DNA from: Cheilinus undulatus
Lineage: Eukaryota; Chordata; Actinopteri; Labriformes; Labridae
DNA length: 64,000 nucleotides
Reading direction: 5' to 3'
NCBI RefSeq assembly: GCF_018320785.1
Contig: NC_054869.1
Location: 17,866,698-17,930,697 of the forward strand
The notes beneath the pieces were generated by a model. That model had not been told where the DNA came from and made no database searches. It saw nothing but the letters and a program-made list of their open reading frames with translations. The number at the start of each line of letters is the position of its first letter. Position 1 is the first letter of the stretch. The translations under genes were made by a program, and so were the position numbers. This document shows, piece after piece, positions 46,666 to 58,652 of the stretch.

Positions 46666-49600
46666 CCTCCCCCATCTGTCCGGCCCCTTACACCAGCCCC
46701 TTTTTCTTTCTTTTCGGTCTTTTGCTGTTTATCTCTCACTTCCCTCATTGTACTGTAGTTGGTCATGGCAGAGGAATTTCTCGCGGAGGTGGGGTTGGCT
46801 GAGAGGTATGGGCTAGGGGGGTTATTATCATAGAAAAATGTAATCAAACACTTTTTCTGGTAGTCTGTTATTATAGGTCATTGAAGTTTGAATGAAACAC
46901 TAACAGATCAGGGTTATGAACACATGAATATTTTGTTACCTTACATTTTCACCTGTAGATCCTTTTGTGGAAACTTAACAAACTTAACATTTTGTTTTCT
47001 CTTTGATAATCAGGATGCATTGACCACGCTTGCTCAGGGATTTGCTTCCTCCACAATCCTGCCATCTGGCTCTTAGTCTTCCATCACTGCAAAGCACTGA
47101 AAAAAGAGGCTCTCCCACACCTACTGTACTGAGGATGTGTATGCAGTGCTTGTCCAAGTGATAGAGTAGAAGCGAGAGAAAGGAATCAAGCCTGAATAGG
47201 ATGGTTCGGGGTCTGCTGGAGAGCTGGCCCGCATGCCAAAAAGTGTTGGAAACAAAAGAATAGAGAACTGTGACAATTTAAGAAATGCATACAAAACACA
47301 AAAAGGAGCATGAGAGAACAAAGGCCTGCCCCTTAAAATTGTGTGCTGGTCAGTGAATTGTAAAGTCCCGCTTCTTCTCCAATGAAAATAAACCCCCCGT
47401 TCTGGGTTGCCTCTGTTTTGGGAACTCTTTTGAAATGCAATTAGTATTTCATCCAGGCCCGACTGGTTACATGCAATGAAGTAATACCCTTTCTAATTTG
47501 GCTCTTTGGTCGGCGAGGCTGTGGAGAGCACAACCTTATTTAATCCCCTGAAAGTGCTTTTCTGTCTGCCTGCATCACTGTGTGTCATACAGGCTAATCA
47601 GTCAGCCAGCACTCCGACTAGAAAGCGCTCCAAATTGCTCATGCACTAGTTCCTTCTCAATGGGAAGAGCTTTCCTTTTTCTGTATTCCTTTTTTCCCAT
47701 TGCTTACTTAGAAAAAGAAAAAAAAAAGTCTTGTTTTTAGTGAGAGATTCAGGATGGCATTGGCTCAACTTAAGAGCAGCCGACCACAGCAGTGCGAACA
47801 ATGCCTCAGAAAAACTCTCCAGCTCTCTGTTTCTTTTTTCACAGTAAAATGCGCACTTGATTGGCAGCCTCTTGCCCCTGAAGGAGAAATGCCTGGTTGA
47901 AAAGTATCGTCTGACAATAGCTGGAGGGCTGACCTCATGCATTTTTGTTCTTTAGAGGGGTATTCATTCAAGTGTTTGCTAGCTCCTCTTGTGGAATGGC
48001 ATAATTTGGCTGCATCTTACCATTCTCATCCCCCTAAAATCTTTCTCCCAGTTCTTGTTAGACTAATGGTAGGTTTTCTGTTTTCCTCCTCTAAATAAAT
48101 AGAAATCTGTTTTTAGGTAGAGCCTTCTAAAATAAGCCCAGTGTGTAACACAGAGTTTTGTCAGATTTAATGATGTATGTTTTAGCCTTACTCGCTTATT
48201 AAGTTTCTTAATTTCTTTTCCCCAACTTCCCTGCATGGCGAGAACATTCACTGATCTATAAATACCAGACGGACAAACTACATGTGAAGTGCAATTATGG
48301 GCTCGTGAGTTGAGCGGGTATGGCAGTCGCGGCTCTCCCAGGCTGAGAACGGACGGTGGGTGGTTTCTGAGGTAGGGCTCAGCACACATTGGGCTGGTGG
48401 CATCGCTTAGTGTGGTGTGCAGCTCAAACAGAAAACAATCCAATAAACAGAGGCCAGGGGGGATGCTATGGTTTGGGTCCAAACTCAAAGTCTGGGACTT
48501 ATAAATAAAAACTGGACCTCCAAAGTATGATTTTTCATGAACAGAGAGTTTATGAATCTATATTTTATTTGAAAATTGTTGTTTTTGGAAGATATTTGAA
48601 AAGAACACTGCCTTTGACCGCACAAATTTTGTATTATTATATTTATCCCCTCCTGAATAAAACCCAGCCATTCAACCACAGGGCACTTCTATTTTCCAGT
48701 GTTTATATGCTCAAAGAATTATTCTAGTAGTCATCCCCTTACATAATAAATACACTTAGATTGATATACATGAGGGTACATCTTTTCTTCATGACTATCC
48801 CACCATCTGTTTGTTTGATGTTGATCACAGATCTGTTTATCTCTGTTTGCATGTTGGCTTTCAGTGTGAATTCATCCTGAGGAGACACAAATGTTCCAGG
48901 AACGTTGTTATATTATCTGATCGTAATGACAGAGCTGTTTCATTTTGTGGCCAGACTGACTCCAGATCACCAACCAGAGCTGTAAGATTGATGAATGAAA
49001 CCCCACTGCAGGCCTCCCACTGTCAGACAATTGAAGATCGCTGTATGTGTGTGTGTAGGAGCCCGTATGTGACTTACAGCCAGATATGACCACAAGCTCA
49101 TCATCAAGGGCGTTTCAGGACCAGGGATGCCTCAAGGCAGGGATGCCTCATGGGAAAACCCTTGATTAAACTCTGTTTTCCCACATATTCACCACCAAAA
49201 CGGAAGCCAGAGTATTGCCTTCCTCTTTTAAAGCTTTCAAAACAGAATATAGTAAGTTTAATAAGTAGGGAAAAGGCCTTCACTATGATTATGGAGGCTG
49301 GCTCTCAGCTTCAGGAAGCTCCTAGAAAGCTTAAGTGACAGAAAGGATAACAAATTCTGCCTTACATCAAAGATAAACATTTTTTTTCCAGTGTCCAATA
49401 GACTGATTGCAAATCCATTTCAGCCAATACCATTATCAATACCAATATATTAACGAAACTCAGACAGGGATTGCACAGTATTATCTGCATGATGTCCGTA
49501 TTGGCATATATTAGCGTAAAACAAGTTAAACATAGATCTATCTAAAATAGTAGTGATGATCGGTGGAACACTGGCATTGGCAGATGGTGGCCCTGTGAAC

Positions 49601-51032
49601 CCTCATCAGCCCATCAGCAAAAAAAATCAGATGTGGGCTGGTAACAGTTGCAGATGTTGCTGCACGCACCCTCCAGCTGCCTGTCTGGATCAGCCAAGCT
49701 TGACCCAGGAGAGTAGTACATTAAAGACATGATGCAAAACCTCTTGAAACAAAAACACACACTCGCCACCTATGCTGCGGACTAAGATTTCCCTGCAACT
49801 TTAACTGCACAGTCAGTTTGAAAGAGAAGTCAGAGTGTGGGATTCATCATCAGCTGATGTGATCCTCTTGGTAAGAGCCCCATATTTTCTTAGAGTTAAA
49901 ACTACACTAAACTTCTACTAAAGACTCCTTTGTTAGAGTCTGTTTACAAATGATTCGAATAAATACAGTCTGATTCACTTTTCTTCCCCACTACCTTATT
50001 AGATCCCGGTACAAGAACCCCTGTTTTGTTGAGGAGGTTAAAGTGCACAAGGACAGTTTTACAAGCAACTTAAAGGCATACCAACCACCACTGCTTCTAA
50101 AATCCTGGATGAGGAGAGAAACAGACTAAGCTGCAACAAGACAGAGATGACAATCTTTGTTGAGAAAAAAATGCATTAGACTCAGAGGTAGTGCTGGGCA
50201 ATATATAATTTTTTGTCACTTTATTTTTAAACGAGATATAGTATTAAACATGATTGTACATAACAATATAGTTTAAATTGGGGTTAATTTGAGAAAGGCA
50301 AGCAAGTAGGCTATGCTGAAAATTATTTCTATAATTTTTTTTTAAAGTTTATAATCTAAAGTTTAAGGAGGAAATGGAAACGGGCTGTAAATTTCAGTAG
50401 AAATTCTCATATGTGCAGATACGACAGTTCACTTTTTAAGCTAAAAATTTGCTGGTGTTGATAACATACTTTTAGTTATTGTTCATCCCTAGTATTTTTT
50501 TTATTTAAGCTACTCATTGTTAAACATGAAAGTATGTCAGCATGTTAGTAATTACTCCTGTCAGTAGTCCAATCATCCGAGTCCGCATAGCACATGGCAC
50601 ACTCTACAGGGTGAATCCTGCAGTGTCACGCTTACTATCATCCTCTGACTGTGAAGTTGTGCAGTGAATAATTGATGCTAAAGATTACGACACAGAGGCC
50701 ACCGTCAGGAGAAACCCAAGAGGCATCAGCGCCGAGCACTGACCCCAGGAGCAGCCCTGCAACCAGACACCTTATCAGCACCTCTGACAGGGGATATCCA
50801 ATAGATCAGGGAGTTAGTGTGTTCATGTGTGCATGTGCATGGTGTCTGCAGTGTAAAAGAGTTTCTTACCAGGTGCTTAGCACTGGTAAGTTTCTTAAAG
50901 AAGGGCTGACAGGTCTCGGGTTAATCCACTTCTGACCAGTACTGATACTGCCACTGTGACTGGTCATGGCACTTGTCACAGTTTAACCTACAGAAAAGGT
51001 TGCAGGTGAGGAGCTGTCAGTCACAGAGAAAG
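46119..51032 (+). other. adgrv1 intron 1, central part
   Basis: Contains a CA microsatellite at 46634-46663. No exon is supported; the longer frames here (for example the - strand 48063-48488) match nothing and lack conserved features. A weak hAT-like stretch near 50190-50490 was not resolved. Confidence 0.4.
46634..46663. repeat. CA dinucleotide microsatellite
   Basis: About 15 uninterrupted CA units. Confidence 0.95.
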
Positions 51033-51040
51033 GGTTTGTC

Positions 51041-52148
51041 CTAACCTTGCAAAGCAGATGGGTACACCCGTTTCCTTGTTTCTCACTGGCAAATCCATCT
51101 TGCAAAGCCCCCGTCTGAACCGTTCGGGCCCAGTTAGAAAGTGACAGGACCAATCAGCAACGAGGGGCAGTACTTTTGGGCACGGCGAAGTCGTGACGTA
51201 AGTAACCAACAAGAGGCTGGTGCAATTATGGCGGAGGACATTAGCATGGATGCTGCTAAAGCGCCAGTTTTATCAGAACTTGATGACATTTCTTCTTAAA
51301 AAAAAAAAACAAAGAACAGCATTGAGTTGTTTTCTTTTAAAAAATGACAAAAGTTTTGTACTGACATGTCTTCAGTCGCCATGGTTCGCGTTATGCAGTT
51401 CTATATGGAGTTTATTCCTTGGTAGCTGCACACGCACACCTCAGTAGAGACGACAATGTCACGTGTTTTGTTGCTCTGATTGGCCCGTAAAGATGTGACA
51501 GAAAGAACATTCATCCAATCAGCCTCTGAGTTTTTTCTCAAAGGCTCTGCCCTTTCCCAAACACTGTATATCAAAGATTTGTTTCACACATCCATCTGGC
51601 TCAGCAGAGTGAATTTCTTTCACACATCCATCTGGGAAAGCTTCAATAGGAAACGTTTGAAAAAGGCAGAGGCTTTGAAAAAAACTCGGAGTGTGATTGG
51701 ATGAATGTTCTGTCTGTCACTTCTCTACGGGCCAATCAGAGCAACGAAACATGTGATGTAGCCGCTATCGAGCTGCGCGTGCACAGTTAATGAGGAATAT
51801 CGCAAAACATGGCGACTATAAACATGTAAGTACTCGACTTTTGTCATGTTTGAAAAGAAAACAACTCACTGCTGTTCTTTGTTCTTCTTTTAATGAAGAA
51901 ATGTTCTGATAAAACTGGCACTTTAGCAGCATCCACACTAATTTCTTCCTCCATAACTGCACCAGCTCTTGTTGCTGCTTGTTTACGTCAGGACTCTGCT
52001 GAGCCTGAAAGTACTGCCCCTCATCGCTGGTTGGTCCTGTCACTTCCTAACCGGGCCCAAACAGTTCAGATGGGGGCTCTGTAAGATGGATTCGCCAGTG
52101 AGAAACAAGGAAAAGGGCGTATCCATCTGCTTTGCAAGGTTAAGGTCA
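51041..52148. mobile_element. 1.1 kb palindromic (foldback-type) element
   Basis: Two arms of about 550 bp are inverted copies with modest divergence. The left arm starts CTAACCTTGCAAAGCAGATG; the right arm ends CATCTGCTTTGCAAGGTTAA. Shared blocks include GCCAGTGAGAAACAAGG, GGGGCAGTACTTT, GCTGCTAAAGCGCCAGTTTT and GATTGGCCCGTA, each facing its reverse partner. The centre is near 51600 (CACACATCCATCTGG twice). GGTTTGTC flanks it at 51033-51040 and 52149-52156, a likely 8-bp target duplication. No coding sequence recognised. Confidence 0.75.
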
Positions 52149-52156
52149 GGTTTGTC

Positions 52157-53948
52157 TGCAAGAAGAGTGAAAGGATATGTTGCATGAAAAGATGGAGAAA
52201 ATGAGTGTTATACACTTCACAGGTAATACGTGCGACTGTGCATGTATTTGTTGCCTGTAAATTGTTCTTTTTGGCTTTGTTCTGAGCTTAGCTGGTGACA
52301 CAAGTGTAGTACTTCGCAGTATTCCTGTTGTAGCCCAGTGCCCAGCTCTAAGAAACTTTCCTGGCAAACTTGAGGCATGCTTGTACAAGAGGAGCATAAT
52401 TCTCAATGACTGCATATGAAAAAGGAGAACAAAGTTAGTTCGAAGTGTTGTGTCCTGGCAAATACAGTTATGGTGAAAGCGCAGGGCAATGGCCTCAGCT
52501 TAAAACATTTATCTGATTTAAACAACAGCTTTAGAAAATTGTACCTAATTGTTTTAAGTGTAAGCCTGTCACAGGATTGTTCCAATCTTGGTGACTCATC
52601 TGGAGAGTTCAGTGACAATGCATTGTGGTCTGGTGTTGATGAATAAAAAACATGGATGTCATATTTTGCCATTTCTTTATATGGTTGGTCTTGGCAGATT
52701 TCTTTCAGGAAATAATGTAACACAATATTTAAAAAAGGCAGCTGACTGAAGTCAGAATCTGAAAATAAATCAATAAAAGCAGTTTTGGATTTTTAAGTTG
52801 TAAAATCTCATCACTTGTGGTGTTGTCTGGCATGTTTGAACGCCAGCCCTTAGCCTGCACTATCATTTTCTGTTCCTTTGGCTCAGTTTTTTTTGTGACA
52901 GACACTGTGTTCTCATACATTTGTGGGCTCTCCAGTGAACTGGACTGCCACCCAACTGTTCTTTTGAGCGTTGGGACCTTGAATTTTGGATGCAAATGTT
53001 GACCCCACCAGCTCTGGTAAAAATGTCCATAAATGCAACATGTGTGTATGTGTGTGCATGCTTTTTTTTGTCTCCGTGCACCTCTCTACATGGACTCTGA
53101 CTCTCAGCCTTATCAATGTCAGAGGTCTGAGCCAGGCACTCCATGCCGTCTTTTGCAGTGACGGACAGATCTTTGGTGTGCTGCAGCCCCTGGGGTCAGG
53201 GTTGGCACAATGCATGATGCCAGCACAAAAACCACCCTGCAACATAAAACAGGCCGGTGTCATCGGCACAGCATCTGCTTTTTATAAGGCCCTTTGACGG
53301 AAATGTGGCATCTTGGGTCAGGAACACCCCTCTGATTTGGAGGAGGGGGCTGGGAAGGTTGGATGCCTGCTATCATCCATCTGAAAGACTGCGGCGAAGA
53401 TGAATGTTTGGCAATCACTTGCAAGTTTGGATTAAATTTGATTTAACCAGGTTAGTCCTATTGATATCAGAGATCACTTTTTTCAAGGGAGACCTGAAGA
53501 ATGAAAGCAATACACAGTTTCAACAACTAATACACCCAGACTCCTACAGTACACATTTAGTGATAAAAATAATAATTTATCACTTGAAACAGTGGCATCC
53601 AGAAAGTTTGAATTTTAGACCATTCACCAAGGTTTTTGCAAAGTTTTGTAGTTTAAAGTCAGTCTGCATATTGTCCAAAGCAAAAGATGCAGAAAACCTA
53701 AAAGCTTTCTTCTCAACTCAGTCTGGACTTTGGGAATAACAAATTGCACGACATTAGATGAACTCAGGTAGCACAATCCATCTTTCAAGATTAAACAAAA
53801 GAGGAAAGTTAGTCTGGGATTTTGCCCATGTATATATTATGACTAGAGATGTACCAATGTCCAAGCCAACATACGAGGTATGGCTACTAAAATATGAGAC
53901 TGATGCTGTCGATTTGTTAATATAAACATTTTTCAATGTCTTTCTCCT
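52157..53948 (+). other. adgrv1 intron 1, no gene seen
   Basis: No exon or element ends recognised. Short frames on both strands show no conserved motif. Confidence 0.4.
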
Positions 53949-54300
53949 TCAATTTTTTTCCCCATATACATCAACACACCCCTGCATCCAGGTCTTCCAC
54001 TGATCAAAGCAGTGCAGTAGGTCTTCCACGGGTAGCTGTCTCATAACCTCTGTTATTCTTTTCTTAACCTCTGACACAGACTCTGGACATGTGCCTTTCT
54101 CTGTGCACAGATTTGATCTTGGGAAGATGTCAAACTGTTTTAGATCAGGTGAATAGGGAGATTGATTAACACTGATTTGCTTTTGGGTCAGAAACTGCTT
54201 TACAGAGAGCACAGTGTGGGCTGGTGTGTTGTCTTGATGAAGAATGAAAATATTTCTCCAGAGTTGTCGCCTCTTTCTTCTGACCTTTTCCCACAGTTTT
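53949..54300 (-). mobile_element. Mariner transposase C-terminal remnant
   Basis: On the - strand the frame reads HQDNTPAHTVLSVKQFL (second catalytic Asp box), then SPYSPDLKQFDIFPR (third Asp of the DD34D type), and ends FDQWKTWMQGCVDVYGEKN, the typical mariner C-terminus. Upstream catalytic and DNA-binding parts are absent here, and no terminal repeats are seen. Confidence 0.8.
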
Positions 54301-54353
54301 TCTAGAATCTTTAATATATACCTTTAATATACAACACTCAGTGTGACTGTGAA

Positions 54354-55200
54354 CTATGTGATTTTGACTTTAGAAGAAATCCACAAGTAGTGATAAATCT
54401 CAGTGCTCCATGACATACATTGAATGTACACAAATTCATGTACAATATATCTCCTTAGTTGAGGACTGGTAAAAAAGTTGCCTTGACCATTTCTTTTTGA
54501 CATAAAAGAGAACCAGGACTTCTTTCTGTAGTGAAAACCAAGAAAATTCTTTCGATTTTTAAGAATATACCGAATTTGCTCCTTGAAAGACAATTTTTCT
54601 TCAAGTAAAAATACTAAATATTTTAAAGAAGATACCAACTCAGTTTCATGACATCTTTTTTTCTCCGACATCTTGAGGATGTAAAGAACTTGAGTTTTAG
54701 TTTTATCTGCATTTAGAATAAGTTGCAGGTGACAAAGCTGATCATGGACTAAACCAAAAGCATGCTGAAGATTGCAGGAGCTCGTGTAGGTGCACGGCAA
54801 TAGATGAGCGTATCATCAGCTTAGAAATGAAAAGAAGGATTTGGTACATTCTGTCTAAGGCAATTGCTATAAATAGATAAGAGTGAAAATAAGAGTGGTC
54901 CTAAAACGAAACCCTGAAGTACTTCCTCGTGAATTTGTAGCACCCTGATGCAGCACCCTCTAACTGAACAGCCTGGGTTCTATCAGTAAGATTGTTGGCA
55001 AGACCCAGAAGGCCCAGTTGCTCAGAGACAGTCCATACAATTCTTTGAAACATGGTGTCAAAAGCTTTGAAGAAGTCTATAAAAAAGAGACGGACGACAT
55101 TGTTTGTTGACCCCAGACCATCATTCAAAACTTTCATGGCAGCAGTGGTAGTGCGTTTTTTTCCAAAACGTACCATTGTAGAGTTTTAAAGTCAGACTTT
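54354..55200 (-). mobile_element. Decayed LINE reverse transcriptase fragment (CR1/L2/Rex1-like)
   Basis: Read on the - strand: DFFKAFDTMFQRIVW (RT motif with catalytic Asp), LTDRTQAVQL, then after frame changes ADDTLIYCRAPT (the YADD box with a stop before it) and LQLILNADKTKTQVLY. The order and motifs match the RT palm of jockey-superfamily fish LINEs. Several stops and frame shifts make it non-functional. The exact clade is uncertain. Confidence 0.75.
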
Positions 55201-56862
55201 TTTTCTTATTCTATATGATTAAACTGTGATGACTCAAATGCCTGAATTGCGCTTTATAACTCTGTGGTGATCACACAGTTGCTCAACCTCAGGTGCACTA
55301 TTACCCTTGATAGAGTATTCAAGACTAAATCTCTGTAAAGCAGATCCAAGGGATGGTTTTAACTTTTCATTCAGGCTCTTAGTCAGCTGTGCAGGAAATT
55401 TCCAACCTCAGGACAGAGAGCAGGGCAAGTAACAGGATTTATGGAACCCCCGCCTCTCTTTGTTCAGCAACAAGCTCACCTCTCTTTCCTTTAAACCTTA
55501 CCCTCTGTCCCCCACTGTCCAGCCCCACCACCCACCAACCACCCACCTACCAGCTCTAAATCCTTTTTTGATGGATTTCCCAGCAATCTCTCAACTGTTG
55601 GCCTGTGTGTGTGAGACACATAAACACACACTGCTGACATCTGCAAAAGCTCACAGGTGAATTTACTCTCTCTCTGTCACACACAAATACAACATCTTTG
55701 CAGTAAAAAAAAAAAAAAACCAGAACATTTTCAAGCCTTCAGTGTCTTGTTCTCATCCATGAGCTGAAATGCAGATTGATGGATGGTCGCTATTTAAGCA
55801 TCCACCAATGCTCAGAATAACTAAAATTGATATAACAGTAATGGAACATATGAAAAATGGGATATTTTTAATGTCCAACTTTCCGAAACAATTTCCGCTT
55901 ATTAAAAAAGGACTAAACAGCATGACTTCACCCACTATAGCTGCTGATCGTGTCCTTTTCCAACCTTGTAATTAAGAACAAATATTTTTTTAAAGACCTT
56001 ACGTGTTCATGCTGTTGGCATGCAAGGCTCTGTGGTGCAGATTATGAATGGGATGGGTAAAACACAGCAGGGAGGGGAAAGGCAGGCAATTTAGCTTTGG
56101 GCTGGCACCACCCTGCTCGTCATGCTGTGTTGTTTTGTTGTGTTAACCATGACAACTGTCTGAGTGGCTCCATCCAGCTTTAGGATTATTCTGGGTGAGA
56201 GAGCGGAGCGGAGGACAGATGAGGAGAGGAGGAGTGGACAGCAGAGGGTGTATGAGAGACAGACTGAGAAGTGATGTTGATTGGAGGAAGCAGGAGAGCA
56301 GAAAAGATAATTAGAGAGCAAGATCATATGGGACTCTGTCTGGAGCTTCATACTGGATTACTAAAACCTCTTTGAGTGATCACATTTACTCTGCATGGTA
56401 TAATATGTGTGTGGTCAAGAGGAGTAAATCCAACAACAACTGCTTTAACAGTTATGACAACATGAGGACAACAGCTGTTTGAATTATGGAGTCATGTTAT
56501 GAATCATTTCGACCACAATGACCAGCAACAAATCTGCCAGCCTGCCTGGCTGCACATATTCAAAAGCTAGCCTTTTCAACATCTGGACACTCAATACTGC
56601 CCATGGACCCCATCTATTTACCCTAACTGCTCATTGATTTATTTTGATATCAGCATTATTCGCACTGGCATAAATTAAGGATGTCTTTAACGATAAAAGC
56701 AGGCACATCAAACATACAAAAGGATATTTTTTCCTTACCAATGACACTGTTTGTGGGCAGTATTGGTTGTTAATCTTTGTAAATATGTCCCCTTGGGTGC
56801 TTCCTTGTTGCTCTTATGGATAAACAAAGGTTAATAATTTAAGATTTCAATCTTAACGAATG
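55201..56862 (+). other. adgrv1 intron 1, no gene seen
   Basis: Includes a C-rich low-complexity stretch (about 55500-55560) and a run of about 14 A at 55706-55720. No exon recognised. Confidence 0.4.
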
Positions 56863-57430
56863 AACCTTGCAAAGCAGAAAGACTGGACCAAATTCAAAGT
56901 CTGTCACCAGGCAGATTCATCTTGCTCATTCTGGAATGAGTTCCCGGTCTAAGTATGGATGGACAAATCAGCATCGTTTGAGGAGAATGAGGTGGTTGGT
57001 AGAGGCAGGGTTTAGTTGAACAGCTAGCCGGTAAACAATGACTTCTGCCGGTGAACAGATTAGCTTAGATGTAGATTTAGCATCAGTTTTATCAGAACTG
57101 GACAACATTTGTTTATTAAAAGAAGTGCAGAGAACAGCACTGAGAGCTTTTCTCGGCAGAAAAGATGTTTTTAACTCTTGCTCCTGACAGGCTTTGGCAT
57201 GAGTTTGATTGACCAACTGGCTTCACTGATTGTGAACACCGATATTAGCTGCCTGTCAAGCTCATCTTATGTAGTTTAGTCACTGGAACTGTTCACACCC
57301 ACTACATCATATATCTCGTTGCTCTGTTTGACCCATGATGAATTTGACAGAACGTTTGTCCACACAATTTTTTGAAGGTTCTGCTTTTCTCAAACACCGT
57401 GCATAATCTGTTGGCCTGATGAATGAGAAA
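56863..57430. repeat. Dispersed repeat, copy 3 (single arm)
   Basis: Begins AACCTTGCAAAGCAGAAAGA and follows the same order of blocks as copy 1 and the left arm of the palindrome: CAGTTTTATCAGAACTGGAC, AGAGAACAGCACTGAGAGC, GCTTTGGCATGAGTTTG, GTTGCTCTGTTTGACCCATG, TTCTGCTTTTCTCAAACACC. No coding sequence. Right boundary approximate. Confidence 0.6.
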
Positions 57431-57682
57431 TATTTCAAGAGGATCTGGCTAAAGACCTCTGTAGTGGGGAATTTGGCTGCAGACCTCTACAATAGGGCAA
57501 CCTTGACTGGGGGGACTGTAACTGACGTGCTTTACCCAACCTGGAACCAGAGTGTCATACTGAATGACGTATATTTTCCACTCACTATGAGAGGTTATGG
57601 TAAGGGGCTATTTTACATGAAAACTGAATTTTATGGATAGAATTGAACATTTACTGAGGGGGATATTTTCAAATTTAACACA

Positions 57683-58500
57683 CCACAAATAAAGGAAAAA
57701 CCAAAGGGGGTTAGGGTTAAAGCTGTAGTAAGCATTTTATTTTTAGTATCTTATGCCCACAAAAATAACACAACCCGTCAGGGTCTTGTTATGAAAGCCA
57801 TCTAACAGAATAACACACTTCTGCAACGCCTCCTCGTGCTGCACACTTACTTGAGGAAAACCAGCAAGGGACGATGCTCCAGCCAATGAGGAGGCTAGCA
57901 CTCACAGCCCAATCACGGCTCAGGTCAGAGGGAGCGTTCCTATTGGCCGCTGTAGTAGGTACGCTTCTGTCTCTCAGCTCAGTGAGAAGTTGATGCAATG
58001 GCGGAGTTACCAGCTGTGTTCGGTCCTATGTAAAATTTGTTCATGCTGAGATGAAGTGTTTTCTTGCCTGTAATCCGGCCATTGATTTCAGTGGAAAAGT
58101 GGAGCAAAATCACTCCATGAGAGCTTTGCCACCATCAGTATTTGATTCAGCGGACATGCACTTCTGCGAGGAGGTATGCGAGAAGAGGGGCAGAGCTACG
58201 GAGTTCAAACATGGAGCAGAACAGGAAGGGAGGGGAAGTAGAGTTGATTCTACACAGCTCTCATCAAATGTTACATACTCGAGCTTTAAGCACCTAAATC
58301 CTAAAGGTGAGGGTTAGGGTAAGGGGGAGGGGGATGGTACTAAAAACAATAACAGAGCACAAACATAGGAAAACCCAACGAGGGTTAGGGTGAGGCACAA
58401 GAGCCTAGAGGTTAAGGTTAGGGTAAGGAGGAGGGGGGTGAAGTTGAGAATAACACACCACAAACTAAGGAAAACCCAACAAGGATTAGGGTCAGACACC
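57683..58500. repeat. Interspersed GTTAGGGT-containing repeat units
   Basis: Three related units (about 57683-57722, 58355-58393, 58457-58493) share CACAAA(C)TAAGGAAAACCCAAC-like sequence followed by a telomere-like (G)GTTAGGG. Extra GTTAGGG copies occur at about 58310 and 58415. The unit spacing in the right cluster is about 102 bp. Confidence 0.6.
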
Positions 58501-58652
58501 CTATATTCATTTTTGGCTTGTAATATAAGTAGTTTTTAAAAATCCTTCTCATAAAAAGAATCCACTTGCCTCTGCTTTATTTACATTAATGCATGTTTTT
58601 GTCTCCTGCACCTCTTTTAATGTTTTGTGTCTATGCCTCCCTTTTTGTAGGA

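Noticed and set aside
48063-48488. 141-codon - strand frame in adgrv1 intron 1
   Set aside because: No domain, no splice-site support, no similarity I recognise.
50190-50490. Possible small hAT-type element (GTGCTGGGCAATATA ... CATCCCTAGT)
   Set aside because: The two ends do not pair well and no target duplication was found.
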